Shown here: piece by piece, positions 18,247-26,891 of the stretch
Numbering within the stretch: the stretch's first letter is position 1
Layout of the letters: the number at the start of each line of letters is the position of its first letter
Origin: Brucella intermedia LMG 3301
GTDB taxonomy: Bacteria; Pseudomonadota; Alphaproteobacteria; Rhizobiales; Rhizobiaceae
Assembly: GCF_000182645.1 (NCBI RefSeq)
Contig: NZ_ACQA01000003.1
Location: 71,001 to 135,000, forward strand
DNA length: 64,000 bases
Reading direction: 5' to 3'
Notes under the pieces: model-generated
Told to the model about the DNA's origin: nothing
Database searches by the model: none
What the model saw: the letters and a program-made list of their open reading frames with translations, nothing else
Translations under genes and position numbers: made by a program

Positions 18247-19110
18247 ATGACAGAACCGTTGCTTGAAGTTGACGATCTTTGGGTGTCTTTTCCGGGTGCT
18301 GACCGCAACATCGATGTCGTTCGTGGTATCAGTTTTTCCATTGGTCGCGAAAAGGTTGGCATTGTGGGCGAATCCGGCTCCGGCAAATCGATGACCGGGC
18401 GCTCGATTCTCAAACTGACGCCAAAGATGGCCCAAATTCGCGCCAAGAGCCTCCGTTTTGGCGAGATCGACCTGCTGTCGGCTAGCGAACGCCAGATGCG
18501 CAGCGTGCGTGGCAACCGCATTTCAATGATCCTCCAGGACCCAAAATATTCACTCAATCCGCTGATCCGTATCGGTGATCAGATTATGGAAGCCTATCGG
18601 TTACACCATCGAGCGAAATCGACAGAGGCGCGACAAAAGACGATTGCTATGCTGGAGGCCGTGCACATTCGCGATCCTGAACGTGTCATGCGTCTGTTCC
18701 CGCACGAGATCTCCGGCGGTATGGGGCAGCGTGTGATGATCGCGATGATGTTGATCCCCGAACCGGACATGATCATTGCGGACGAGCCGACTTCAGCGCT
18801 CGACGTGACGGTGCGGCGCCAGGTTTTGACAGTTCTCGATGAACTGGTAAGCCGTTCAGGTACCGGGCTGATGTTTATCAGCCATGATCTCAATCTGGTG
18901 GCGGATTTCTGTGACCGGGTATTGGTCATGTATGCGGGGCGCATCATGGAAGATCTGCCAGCCAAGGAACTGCACAAGGCGCGTCACCCCTATACACAGG
19001 CGCTGCTGGCGAGCCTTCCTCGGCTGGACCAGCCGGTCGATATGCTGAAGGTGCCGGAACGGGAGAAGAGCTGGCTAACCGAGCCGACGTTGGTTGGAGG
19101 AGTTTCATGA
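18247..19110 (+). CDS. Peptide ABC transporter ATP-binding protein (DppD-like)
   Basis: A 287-residue ATPase. Walker A is GESGSGKS, the signature is ISGGMGQR, and Walker B IIADEPTSALDV is followed by the switch histidine in FISHDL. The C-terminal oligopeptide-transporter extension (HPYTQALLASLPRLDQP) is present. It powers import with the second ATPase at 19107, whose start overlaps its stop (ATGA). Its binding motifs look complete, so the frameshift in the first permease is the only visible defect of this transporter. Confidence 0.92.
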   Translation: MTEPLLEVDDLWVSFPGADRNIDVVRGISFSIGREKVGIVGESGSGKSMTGRSILKLTPKMAQIRAKSLRFGEIDLLSASERQMRSVRGNRISMILQDPKYSLNPLIRIGDQIMEAYRLHHRAKSTEARQKTIAMLEAVHIRDPERVMRLFPHEISGGMGQRVMIAMMLIPEPDMIIADEPTSALDVTVRRQVLTVLDELVSRSGTGLMFISHDLNLVADFCDRVLVMYAGRIMEDLPAKELHKARHPYTQALLASLPRLDQPVDMLKVPEREKSWLTEPTLVGGVS

Positions 19111-19883
19111 CACATGCAGCCAACTCTCCATTCGTGAATGTTTCGAACCTTTCCATCAGTTTTGGCAAAGGACGCAAGCGCGCCACAGTTGTCAGGAAGG
19201 CGCAATTTCATATCGAGCGCGGCGAAGCCTATGGGCTGATCGGCGAATCTGGTTGTGGCAAGTCCACAATCCTGCGCGCTCTCGCAGGTCTCATTCCGCA
19301 CTATCAAGGAGACTTTTTCTTTGACGGACAAAGAATGGGCTGCGAGCGCGATAAAGCGTTTTTCCGTCGTGTTCAGATGGTCTTCCAAGACCCCTATGCC
19401 TCACTGCACCCGCGCAAGCAGGTACACAAGGTGCTGGCGGAATCGCTTGCTATTCACGGCATGGATCACAGGGACGAGCGCATTCGTGACGTATTGCAAG
19501 CGGTCGGTCTCGGTCCAAGCTTTCTCTATCGCTATCCGCATGAACTGTCTGGCGGTCAACGCCAGCGCGTCGCGATAGCGCGTGCGCTTATCATCGAGCC
19601 GGATGTACTGCTTCTCGATGAACCGACATCTGCGCTCGATGTTTCGGTGCAGGCGGAAATTCTCAATCTGCTCAAAGTGCTGCGCCGGGAACGCAATCTC
19701 ACCTACCTGATGGTTTCGCACGATCTCGCTGTGGTGGCGCATATCTGCCAGCGCGTCGGGGTCATGCATAAGGGTATCATTCTGGAAGAACTGACGGCGG
19801 ACGATCTTCGTCACTCACGCGCCAAGGCCAAATACACGCAGGAATTTCTGCAGGCTAGCGTGGAAGCTGTCGCACATAATTAA
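19107..19883 (+). CDS. Peptide ABC transporter ATP-binding protein (DppF-like)
   Basis: A 258-residue ATPase with Walker A GESGCGKS, signature LSGGQRQR, Walker B LLLDEPTSALDVS and switch MVSHDLAV. It is shorter at the C-terminus than typical DppF proteins, which often carry an HPYTxxLL extension; here only YTQEFLQAS remains. The start overlaps the preceding ATPase by four bases and has GGAGG directly upstream, so the two subunits are likely produced in equal amounts. Confidence 0.92.
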   Translation: MTHAANSPFVNVSNLSISFGKGRKRATVVRKAQFHIERGEAYGLIGESGCGKSTILRALAGLIPHYQGDFFFDGQRMGCERDKAFFRRVQMVFQDPYASLHPRKQVHKVLAESLAIHGMDHRDERIRDVLQAVGLGPSFLYRYPHELSGGQRQRVAIARALIIEPDVLLLDEPTSALDVSVQAEILNLLKVLRRERNLTYLMVSHDLAVVAHICQRVGVMHKGIILEELTADDLRHSRAKAKYTQEFLQASVEAVAHN

Positions 19884-19900
19884 GCTAGGGAAGTACGAAT

Positions 19901-20902
19901 ATGAACTATCATTCGGTAGCCAATCCTGGACCGGAATGGGAACGCTTGCAGAATCCTGCTGCAGCGGGTTGGTCGGTGGCTGGACTTCGTGCTGTTGGTT
20001 CTTGCGCGGATCAACAGGAAACCGACGCGTTGATGGTCGTTCAAGGTAACAAGATCGTCTACACCTATGGCGACATCACACACAAATATCTCTGCCACTC
20101 CATTCGCAAGAGTATCCTTGCCGCACTGATGGGGCAGGATGTGGCCGATGGAACCATCGATCTTAGCCTAACGCTGGAGCAGCTGGGCATTGACGACAAT
20201 GAAGGCTTGAGCGAAGTCGAGAAGCAGGCAACGGTTTATGATCTCCTGACCGCGCGTTCGGGCATCTATCATCCTGCGGGCTACGAGACGCCCTGGATGC
20301 GGATGATCAAGGAAAAGCGCCACTCCCATGCGCCAGGAACCTTCTGGTGTTATAACAACTGGGATTTCAATGCGCTTGGAACTATTTTCGAACAGCTTAC
20401 GGGCAAGACCGTGCATCAGGCTTTCGATGAACGTATCGCTAAACCGCTCGGGCTTGAGGATTTCAGGTTGGACGGCGAAAAACCGGATGGTTGGCATGAT
20501 CGATTTACGGAAAGCCAGCATGCCGCTTACCCGTTCCGTCTGTCCACACGTGATCTAGCTCGCTTCGGCCAGCTTTATCTGCGCAATGGTCGCTGGAATG
20601 GTGCATTCGTTCTACCTGAAGGCTGGGCGCAGGAGTGTGTGATGCCTTATTCTCATGCCGGTGCCCGCGGGGCCTATGGCTATATGTGGTGGCTGGAGCG
20701 TGACGGCGTCTTCTTCCCCGGTGTGGTTACACCGAAAGGCAGCTATGCAGGCTTCGGTGCGGGCGGTCACTTCTGTATCGTATTGCCCGCGCTCGACATG
20801 GTGATTGTGCATCGAGTGGATACCGATGTTGCTGGCCGGCAGCTGAACCGGCACAAGTTCGGGCGTCTCCTGAAACTCATTCTTGATGCTTTTCAGGGGT
20901 AA
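19901..20902 (+). CDS. Cytoplasmic serine hydrolase, beta-lactamase class C-like
   Basis: A 333-residue protein of the beta-lactamase/esterase/D-aminopeptidase fold. It carries an SxxK nucleophile motif (Ser67-Ile-Arg-Lys70) and YNN (from Tyr151) as the second catalytic element; a C-terminal GGHF may replace the KTG triad. There is no signal peptide, which argues against an antibiotic resistance role. Next to peptidases and a peptide transporter, an amidase, esterase or D-aminopeptidase for imported compounds is more likely. It starts 17 bp after the second ATPase gene. Confidence 0.8.
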   Translation: MNYHSVANPGPEWERLQNPAAAGWSVAGLRAVGSCADQQETDALMVVQGNKIVYTYGDITHKYLCHSIRKSILAALMGQDVADGTIDLSLTLEQLGIDDNEGLSEVEKQATVYDLLTARSGIYHPAGYETPWMRMIKEKRHSHAPGTFWCYNNWDFNALGTIFEQLTGKTVHQAFDERIAKPLGLEDFRLDGEKPDGWHDRFTESQHAAYPFRLSTRDLARFGQLYLRNGRWNGAFVLPEGWAQECVMPYSHAGARGAYGYMWWLERDGVFFPGVVTPKGSYAGFGAGGHFCIVLPALDMVIVHRVDTDVAGRQLNRHKFGRLLKLILDAFQG

Positions 20903-20906
20903 CGTC

Positions 20907-22268
20907 ATGCAGCGGGAGGAGATGACGGTCGCGCTCGCGATAGCTTTAGCTTGTGCAAAGCCGATTATAAGCATCGATGCACGAAAACTGGCATGCGACG
21001 CCATATTGGATACGTTGGCCTGCATGGTGGCCGGTCGCGGCGACGACAGCACCAAAAGCGTTGCTAAAGCCTTTGCAGAGTTCAGCGCCGGTGGAACTGC
21101 CTTGTCGGTTACGGGAGGGACAGGCAGCCCGATGTTTGCTGCACTGGTCAACGGTACGGCAGCGCATGCACTGGATTTTGATGATAATTTCCTGCCCGGC
21201 ATGAGCCATGCTTCGGCAGTGATCGTCCCCGCCATCGTGGCGCTGGCCGATTTGGATAAAACAACGGGGCGTCGCTTGATTGACGCCTATCTGGCCGGGC
21301 TGCAGGCACAGGCGCTGGTGGGCGAGGGCTTGGGACAGGCACATTACACAGCTGGCTGGCATGGGACATCCACTGTGGGGAGCATCGGGACGGCTGTCGC
21401 GACTGCCCATATGCTTGGTCTCGATGTTACGGCGACGGCACAGGCGATAACCATCGCTGCCAGTTTTGCATCCGGTACCAAGGGCCAGTTTGGTACGCTG
21501 ATCAAGCCGTTTCATGCGGGTATGGCCGCGCGTAATGCGGTTGAGGCCGCGTTGCTCGCAAAAGCCGGAATGCAGGCACGGCACGATATTTTGGAAGGTG
21601 AGCAGGGCATTCGTGAGCTATTTGCAGGGGATCCACGTCTCGGCTGGAATATCGAAGCCATCCTCTCCGATAAGCCGCATGTCATTGAAACGGTCGGTGT
21701 CATGCCGAAACGGCATCCTTGCTGTGGGTCCACCCATATGACCGTTGATGCATTGCTTGATCTTAAGGGAGAGCACGAATTTGATGCCGAGGATATCTGG
21801 GCTGTGAATACATTGGTTGGGATCGCGAACTATCGCAACCTTGCCTACACGCAGCCGGTCGACCAGATGCAGGCACGCTTCTCCATGCAATATTGCGTCG
21901 CACGCGCTCTGCGGCAGGGATACCTGACTCTCGCAGATTTCACCCCAGAGGCCGTGGATACTTTCCGACATGATCCACTGATCAATGCTATTACCATGCG
22001 CAGCTATTCAGGAGAAGAAGAACGGGCATCCGCGGAAAAACTGCCGCACGTCGTAACTGTTACACTGAAAAACGGTTGTGTATTGCAAGGGGCTCGCAGC
22101 TTCGCCGTTGGTACCCTGCAGCAACCGTTCAGCGTCGATGACCGTGCGCGAAAATTCCTCGATTGTTGCGCGACAATTCCTGCCGCCGATCGGATCTATA
22201 GGGATCTGGGCGATCTGGACGACAAAGAGAACCTGAAAACTATTGCAGCGCTTTTCCCCTGGCTCTGA
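20907..22268 (+). CDS. MmgE/PrpD family protein
   Basis: A 453-residue protein of the MmgE/PrpD fold, which includes 2-methylcitrate dehydratase and cis-aconitate decarboxylase. Recognisable segments are DTLACMVAGR near the N-terminus, NGTAAHALDFDD, the glycine-rich HGTSTVGSIGTAVA, and KRHPCCGSTH. The substrate cannot be told from sequence, and its place at the end of a peptide operon suggests a hydroxy-acid or lactam intermediate released from an imported compound. ATG 20907 is preceded by AGGGGT; the ATG at 20922 sits too close to its GGAGGAG. The gene is convergent with the LysR gene, 4 bp apart. Confidence 0.85.
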   Translation: MQREEMTVALAIALACAKPIISIDARKLACDAILDTLACMVAGRGDDSTKSVAKAFAEFSAGGTALSVTGGTGSPMFAALVNGTAAHALDFDDNFLPGMSHASAVIVPAIVALADLDKTTGRRLIDAYLAGLQAQALVGEGLGQAHYTAGWHGTSTVGSIGTAVATAHMLGLDVTATAQAITIAASFASGTKGQFGTLIKPFHAGMAARNAVEAALLAKAGMQARHDILEGEQGIRELFAGDPRLGWNIEAILSDKPHVIETVGVMPKRHPCCGSTHMTVDALLDLKGEHEFDAEDIWAVNTLVGIANYRNLAYTQPVDQMQARFSMQYCVARALRQGYLTLADFTPEAVDTFRHDPLINAITMRSYSGEEERASAEKLPHVVTVTLKNGCVLQGARSFAVGTLQQPFSVDDRARKFLDCCATIPAADRIYRDLGDLDDKENLKTIAALFPWL

Positions 22269-22272
22269 TGTT

Positions 22273-23214
22273 TTAACCGGACGCAGGACTTCCGGCGTCG
22301 TGGCCATTTTTCTGGGCAACCAGTTGCGAGGCACGGCGCCAGAGGAGTTCGGCCTGCTTGTTCCTGAATTGGGGTGTTCGGTAAACGCGGATATCAATCA
22401 ACAGATCGGTGTCGGTTTCACCGGCGCGGACCAGCACGCCACGCTTGAGTTCATCATCGACAAGGCTTTCCGGTATCCATGCAACACCATGTCCGGAAAC
22501 CGCCATTGCCTTGAGCGCAACAGACATTCCGTTTTCATAAACCGTGTTCAATTCGAACCCATGTTTCTCAAACAGCCAGGGCAATGCGAGAGAAAAGAAC
22601 GAGTTGCCACGATAGCTGAGAAAGTCGATCGGCAACGACTTTTCCTTAAGGCTATGAAGGGCTTGTCCATTCGGGGCAGGAGCGGAGACGGGGATGACCC
22701 TTTCGGTGCCAAGCGCCAGAAACGGATAACCACTGAGATCATCCATCTGCGGAACTGCCGGATGCGCATAAGTCAGAAAGAAGTCGCAATGTCCGCTGAC
22801 AAGCGTGGAAATATTTCCGACGAATGATGAATGCGGATCGGCAAAACGAGCGCGGAATGACACGCCGGCGGCTTCAATCTGCGCCATCCAGTGCGGAAAG
22901 AACGTGAGTGACAGCGTATTGAGTGTAGCAAAAGAGATGATTTCCCACGATGCGCTGTAACCATCGCTGACGGTCTTACGGGCGGTAAGCAGCATTTCAA
23001 GAGCATCGTGTGCTCGCGGAAGAAAACATTCTCCCGCCTTCGTCAAGCCAATAGGATTCGAAGAACGATCGATTAGGGGTAGACCAATCCAGTCCTCCAG
23101 TTGCTTGATGCGTTTGCTGAGGGCGGACTGTGTAATATTGCGGTCACCTGCCGCGCGGGAATAGCTCCTGTGCTCTGCAAGACTGACGAAATCTTCAAGC
23201 CATTTCAGTTCCAT
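22273..23214 (-). CDS. LysR-family transcriptional regulator
   Basis: A 313-residue regulator. The N-terminal winged helix (MELKWLEDFVSLAEHRSYSRAA, then QSALSKRIKQLEDWIG) is followed by a periplasmic-binding-like effector domain. The start at 23214 is chosen because it begins the family pattern; the longer frame to 23295 adds unrelated residues. It stops 4 bp from the MmgE/PrpD gene and is therefore not divergent from the operon it may control. The inverted repeat at 9856-9870 is a candidate target. Peptidoglycan or peptide breakdown products would be plausible inducers. Confidence 0.9.
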   Translation of the reverse strand: MELKWLEDFVSLAEHRSYSRAAGDRNITQSALSKRIKQLEDWIGLPLIDRSSNPIGLTKAGECFLPRAHDALEMLLTARKTVSDGYSASWEIISFATLNTLSLTFFPHWMAQIEAAGVSFRARFADPHSSFVGNISTLVSGHCDFFLTYAHPAVPQMDDLSGYPFLALGTERVIPVSAPAPNGQALHSLKEKSLPIDFLSYRGNSFFSLALPWLFEKHGFELNTVYENGMSVALKAMAVSGHGVAWIPESLVDDELKRGVLVRAGETDTDLLIDIRVYRTPQFRNKQAELLWRRASQLVAQKNGHDAGSPASG

Positions 23215-23348
23215 AGTCTGCACCGATGCATCAGATAAGCAAAAGTTTCCAACCTCATCTATAACGCGAACTGATTGGATTGAGGTAGACTTCATCTGAT
23301 GTTTTCGATCAAACAGTGATCTGGATGATAGCGGGCCGCCTGTTCATT

Positions 23349-24032
23349 CTACATCGTATCGCGGACGCGCTCCCACGCTTTCGTCAAATGGCGCCCCAGA
23401 ACCTCGGAGAGCCGTTCCGCATTGCGGGCTTCGAGAGCCGTGATCATTTCTTCATGCTCGGAGACGGCTGCGGCCCATTTCTCCGCGCCCTCATGCCCCA
23501 CAAAGCGGATGCGCTTCAACCGCGTCTGCAGCATCTGGTGAATATCCGCGAGCGTTGGATTTCTGGCAAGACGGACAATGGCCAGATGTATCTGCTGGTT
23601 GAGCTTGTAATATTGCAGGCGGTCAGAGTGTTTGTAACGCTCGATCATTTCATCATGCAGTGCTCGAACCTCTCCGATTTCCCGGTCGGTTGCCAGTTCG
23701 CAGGCAAGTTTTCCAGCAAGCTCTTCCAAGGCGCGCAGGACTGTAAGCATGTCCTTTACATCGGTCGCACTGAACCGTTTCACAACGGCGCCGCGGCTTG
23801 GAACTAGTTCCACTAGACCTTCGCTGGCCAGATACTTGATCGCCTCACGCAGTGGCGTCCGCGATACCCCCAGCTGTTCGCCAAGCTGACCTTCATGCAG
23901 GCGGGTGCCCGGTTCCAGCTGCCCTTCGATGATCATATCGCGCAGATGGTTGACGAGCATATCGTGCAAAGCAGTGCGGCGGAACGCCTGTGAGCCGTTA
24001 TCGGACTGCTCGGTTTTCTGAATTTCGTCCAT
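23349..24032 (-). CDS. GntR-family regulator (FCD/FadR subfamily) of the PdxA2-Tct operon
   Basis: A 227-residue regulator with winged helix (ALHDMLVNHLRDMIIEGQLEPG, recognition helix around LGVSRTPLREAIKYL) and a helical FCD domain whose metal ligands appear in LNQQIHLAI and SEHEEMI. It is divergent from the PdxA2-TctCBA-isomerase-kinase operon. The 175-bp spacer holds two copies of TGCTGCATACAGAAT, its likely operators. By analogy with related regulators it would repress until an acid sugar or its phosphate binds. Confidence 0.9.
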   Translation of the reverse strand: MDEIQKTEQSDNGSQAFRRTALHDMLVNHLRDMIIEGQLEPGTRLHEGQLGEQLGVSRTPLREAIKYLASEGLVELVPSRGAVVKRFSATDVKDMLTVLRALEELAGKLACELATDREIGEVRALHDEMIERYKHSDRLQYYKLNQQIHLAIVRLARNPTLADIHQMLQTRLKRIRFVGHEGAEKWAAAVSEHEEMITALEARNAERLSEVLGRHLTKAWERVRDTM

Positions 24033-24120
24033 CGACCTTTTTTCTCAAAGAGTGAGCTCGAATCCCATCTCACCGTCTGACGCGAAGATGGCTGGCCCGC
24101 TCTCAACCGTCAATAAAAAA

Positions 24121-24192
24121 TGCTGCATACAGAATACAAAATGCTTGCGCCTCCACTAAGACTGACATATGCATGCTGCATACAGAATGCAG
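24121..24192. promoter_or_regulatory. Direct repeats, candidate GntR operators
   Basis: TGCTGCATACAGAAT occurs at 24121-24135 and again at 24174-24188, 53 bp apart, about five helical turns. The second copy extends into the inverted repeat CTGCATACAGAATGCAG (arms CTGCAT and ATGCAG, 24176-24192), ending 15 bp before the PdxA2 start. The site/spacing pattern suggests cooperative binding by the divergent FCD regulator. Confidence 0.6.
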
Positions 24193-24207
24193 ACGAGGAG
24201 GATGCTA

Positions 24208-25239
24208 ATGACTGCCACTGGCGCTGAACCGAGCGTGATTGCGCTTGCAATGGGGGATCCAGCCGGTATCAGTCCCGAGCTGACGGCACGTCTTCTGGCC
24301 CTGCCGGATGTCAACAAAGAAGCGCATCTCATCGTTTTCGGGGATCGTCGTATTCTAAATGAAGGCGCGCGCGTCGCGGGTGTCGAACTTGATCTGCAGG
24401 ATGCCAATATCGAAAATGCGCCTGGCATGCCGGTGGGCAAGCATGTCTTCGTCGACCTGGAGAATCTCGATCCGAAGGATGTCGTGCGTGGCGAGGCCAC
24501 ATTGGTTGGAGGAACTTTCGCGACCCACAACTTTCGCACCGCATTGAAGTTTGCCGAGGCAGGTCACGCGCAGGCCGTTTGCTTCACGCCTTTCAACAAG
24601 CAGGCCATGCGGTTTGCATATCCAGGCTACGACGACGAAATCCGCTTTGTTGCCGATGTGCTGAACTTCACGGGCAAGGTGCGGGAATTCAACGTTCTGG
24701 AGAAGGTTTGGAATGCGCGCGTAACGTCGCATATTCCGCTCAAGGACGTAGCCTCGACCCTGACTGTCGAAGGAATTCTGGCTGAGCTCGAACTGGCTTG
24801 GGCCTGCCTGAAAAAGGCGGGATATGACAACCCGAAGATTGCAGTAGCCGGGCTCAATCCGCATGCCGGTGACGGAGGCAGCTTTGGGATGGAAGAAATC
24901 GACATCATTGAGCCGGCGGTAAAGGCTGCCGAGGCCAAGGGGTTCGATGTGGATGGGCCCTTTCCGGCGGACACGGTGTTCCTGCGTGCCCTCAAGGATG
25001 GCTTCCAGGCGGTACTGACAATGTATCACGACCAGGGGCAGATTGCGATGAAGCTTATGGGCTTCGACAAGGGCGTGACGATGATGGGCGGATTGCCATT
25101 TCCGCTTTGCACGCCTGCCCACGGCACAGCCTATGATATTGCCGGGAAGGGGATTGCGGATGTGGGAGCTACGCGCGAAGCGATCCTGCTTGCCGCACGG
25201 ATGGCGAAAAGAGCCAAAGCGCTTCCGAGCGCTGCCTGA
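24208..25239 (+). CDS. PdxA2-type 4-phospho-acid-sugar dehydrogenase (PdxA paralogue)
   Basis: A 343-residue member of the PdxA family. It shows MGDPAGISPEL near the start, the metal-ligand histidine segment TSHIPLKD, GLNPHAGDGG, and YHDQGQIAMKL. PdxA proper makes pyridoxine precursors; paralogues in catabolic operons oxidise and decarboxylate 4-phospho-threonate or 4-phospho-erythronate to dihydroxyacetone phosphate. Context with a carboxylate transporter and a DhaK-type kinase supports the catabolic role. The usual partner is a DUF1537 kinase, absent from this operon. The start at 24208 follows GAGGAGG at a proper distance; two in-frame ATGs upstream fit less well. Confidence 0.85.
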   Translation: MTATGAEPSVIALAMGDPAGISPELTARLLALPDVNKEAHLIVFGDRRILNEGARVAGVELDLQDANIENAPGMPVGKHVFVDLENLDPKDVVRGEATLVGGTFATHNFRTALKFAEAGHAQAVCFTPFNKQAMRFAYPGYDDEIRFVADVLNFTGKVREFNVLEKVWNARVTSHIPLKDVASTLTVEGILAELELAWACLKKAGYDNPKIAVAGLNPHAGDGGSFGMEEIDIIEPAVKAAEAKGFDVDGPFPADTVFLRALKDGFQAVLTMYHDQGQIAMKLMGFDKGVTMMGGLPFPLCTPAHGTAYDIAGKGIADVGATREAILLAARMAKRAKALPSAA

Positions 25240-25260
25240 TTGCTGACATTTTGATGCTAT

Positions 25261-25285
25261 CGGCATGGGGGGAGGGCCCATGCCG
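25261..25285 (+). other. Intercistronic hairpin before tctC
   Basis: CGGCATGGG and CCCATGCCG make a perfect 9-bp stem around a 7-base loop, between pdxA2 and the binding-protein gene. It may terminate partly, or process and stabilise the tct message; TTTAA follows, but not a full T-tract. Confidence 0.55.
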
Positions 25286-25305
25286 TTTAACTGGGAGGAT
25301 AGACC

Positions 25306-26295
25306 ATGAAGAAGTCTTTGCGCATTGCATGCCTCGCCGCAGGGGCGGCGGTAGTTGCCTCGTCTGTGCACGCATTCGAGCCGACGCGTCCTGTGGAATT
25401 TGTCGTAACCGCCGGACCGGGCGGGGGAACTGATATTTTCGCGCGCACAATTCAGTCGATCATCGGCAAGTATGAGCTGATGAGCGCGCCAATCGTCGTC
25501 ACGAACAAGGGGAGTGCGGGCGGAGCCGAAGGCTTTGTCTATACTGCTGGTTACAAGGGTGATCCGTATAAGCTCGCTTTCGGCACCAACAACGCCTATC
25601 TTTTGCCGGTGCGCGCCAAGGTTCCTTACAAATCGGACGATTTGATACCCGTTTCAGCCCTTGCCGCAGACGAGTTCATCCTTTGGGTCAGCGGAAAATC
25701 CGATTTCAAGACCGCCGCAGAGTTTATCGCCAAGGCGAAGGATGATGCGGGTATGAAGGTTGGTGGAAGCCAGTCCAAAGACGTTGACCAGATTCTTACA
25801 TCCATGATCAACGATGCCACCGGTTCGAAACTCGGCTACATTCCGTTCAAAAGCGGTGGTGAAGCGGCCGTCCAGCTCGCAGGGGAGCACATCGCCGCCA
25901 ATGTCAACAATCCGAGCGAAAATCTCGGTCAATGGCAGGCCGGAATGGTAAAGCCCCTTTGTGTCTTCAAGAGCGAAAAGCTCAAGGGGGAGGGAAAGAT
26001 GGCTGGCGATATGGGATGGAGCGACATTCCGACCTGCATGGAAGCGGGGATCGCAATCGAAAATTACTCGATGCCGCGCACAGTGTGGCTGCCAGCCGGT
26101 GTCGATCAGGAAGTCGTCGACTACTATGCAGGGGTACTCAAAAAGGTTTCCGAAACACCTGAATGGGCGAAGTACCTTGCGGATAGTTCGCAATCTGCCG
26201 CCTATATGAGCGGAAACGACCTTTCCTCCTTTATCAAGAATGATGAAACGGCGGTAACGGCGGTGCTCAAGCGCGAAGGCTGGCTGGCCAACTGA
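25306..26295 (+). CDS. Tripartite tricarboxylate transporter substrate-binding protein (TctC family)
   Basis: A 329-residue periplasmic receptor with a signal peptide cleaved near VHA (residue 23), followed by TRPVEFVVTAGPGGGTDIFAR, the TctC/Bug family N-terminal pattern whose glycine-rich loop binds carboxylate. It hands a carboxylic acid to the TctB/TctA membrane pair encoded next. In this operon the ligand should be an acid sugar rather than citrate. The ribosome site GGGAGGA precedes the ATG at 25306. Confidence 0.9.
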   Translation: MKKSLRIACLAAGAAVVASSVHAFEPTRPVEFVVTAGPGGGTDIFARTIQSIIGKYELMSAPIVVTNKGSAGGAEGFVYTAGYKGDPYKLAFGTNNAYLLPVRAKVPYKSDDLIPVSALAADEFILWVSGKSDFKTAAEFIAKAKDDAGMKVGGSQSKDVDQILTSMINDATGSKLGYIPFKSGGEAAVQLAGEHIAANVNNPSENLGQWQAGMVKPLCVFKSEKLKGEGKMAGDMGWSDIPTCMEAGIAIENYSMPRTVWLPAGVDQEVVDYYAGVLKKVSETPEWAKYLADSSQSAAYMSGNDLSSFIKNDETAVTAVLKREGWLAN

Positions 26296-26310
26296 CGTTT
26301 TGGGCATTTG

Positions 26311-26333
26311 TGCAGGTGCCGCTGGCGCCTGCA
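26311..26333 (+). other. Intercistronic hairpin between tctC and tctB
   Basis: TGCAGGTGCC pairs with GGCGCCTGCA (one T-G pair) around a 3-base loop, 15 bp after the tctC stop. As with the other binding-protein genes in this window it probably guards the 3' end of the receptor message. Confidence 0.55.
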
Positions 26334-26357
26334 TCTTCCATCGAAGGAGCTCATCAC

Positions 26358-26858
26358 ATGAGTGAAAATGGCGACGGCGGATTTTCCCGCTTCTCCGTTG
26401 AGGCGGGCGTGGCTCTCCTCACGGGCGCGCTGGGGGCCGCAGTTTGTTACGGGGCGCAGCAGGCTGGCACAGGCTGGACGGAAATGGGGCCGGATGCGGG
26501 TTACTTTCCGTTCTATATCGGCCTGCTTATCCTGTTCGGAAGCGCGGTTAACCTCGTTGTGGCATTTGTAAAACATCGCGGTAGCGGAGAAGTCTTCGTT
26601 GAGCTCTCCCGGCTGAAACCGGTTCTCGGTTTCGCTGTGCCGCTGGTTGCCTTCGCTGCCATATCGACGGTTCTCGGCCTTTATATCGGCACCGCCCTCT
26701 ACATCGCTGGAGCGATGATGTTTCAGGGGCGCTACAGGTGGTGGGCTTCATTGCCAGCCGGTATTGCCGTTTCCCTCTTCTTTTTCGTCATTTTTGAAAT
26801 CGGATTCAAGGTTCCACTCCTTAAAGGTCCGGTCGAGGCTTTCTTCGGGATTTATTGA
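26358..26858 (+). CDS. Tripartite tricarboxylate transporter small membrane subunit (TctB family)
   Basis: A 166-residue protein with four hydrophobic segments (around AGVALLTGALGAAVCYG, FPFYIGLLILFGSAVNLVVAF, LGFAVPLVAFAAISTVLGLYIG and WWASLPAGIAVSLFFFVIF), the topology of TctB. The conserved GPDAGYFPFYIG loop lies between the first two. The start at 26358 has AAGGAG upstream; a longer frame from 26310 covers the hairpin and is unlikely. It lies between tctC and tctA, as is usual. Confidence 0.88.
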   Translation: MSENGDGGFSRFSVEAGVALLTGALGAAVCYGAQQAGTGWTEMGPDAGYFPFYIGLLILFGSAVNLVVAFVKHRGSGEVFVELSRLKPVLGFAVPLVAFAAISTVLGLYIGTALYIAGAMMFQGRYRWWASLPAGIAVSLFFFVIFEIGFKVPLLKGPVEAFFGIY

Positions 26859-26891
26859 TACCGGAAAGTCCGATGTCTTTGGAGGAAAGAC

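Noticed and set aside
19901..20902. Beta-lactamase resistance gene
   Set aside because: SxxK is present but there is no signal peptide or KTG triad, and the context is peptide catabolism; the same applies to 58332-59363.
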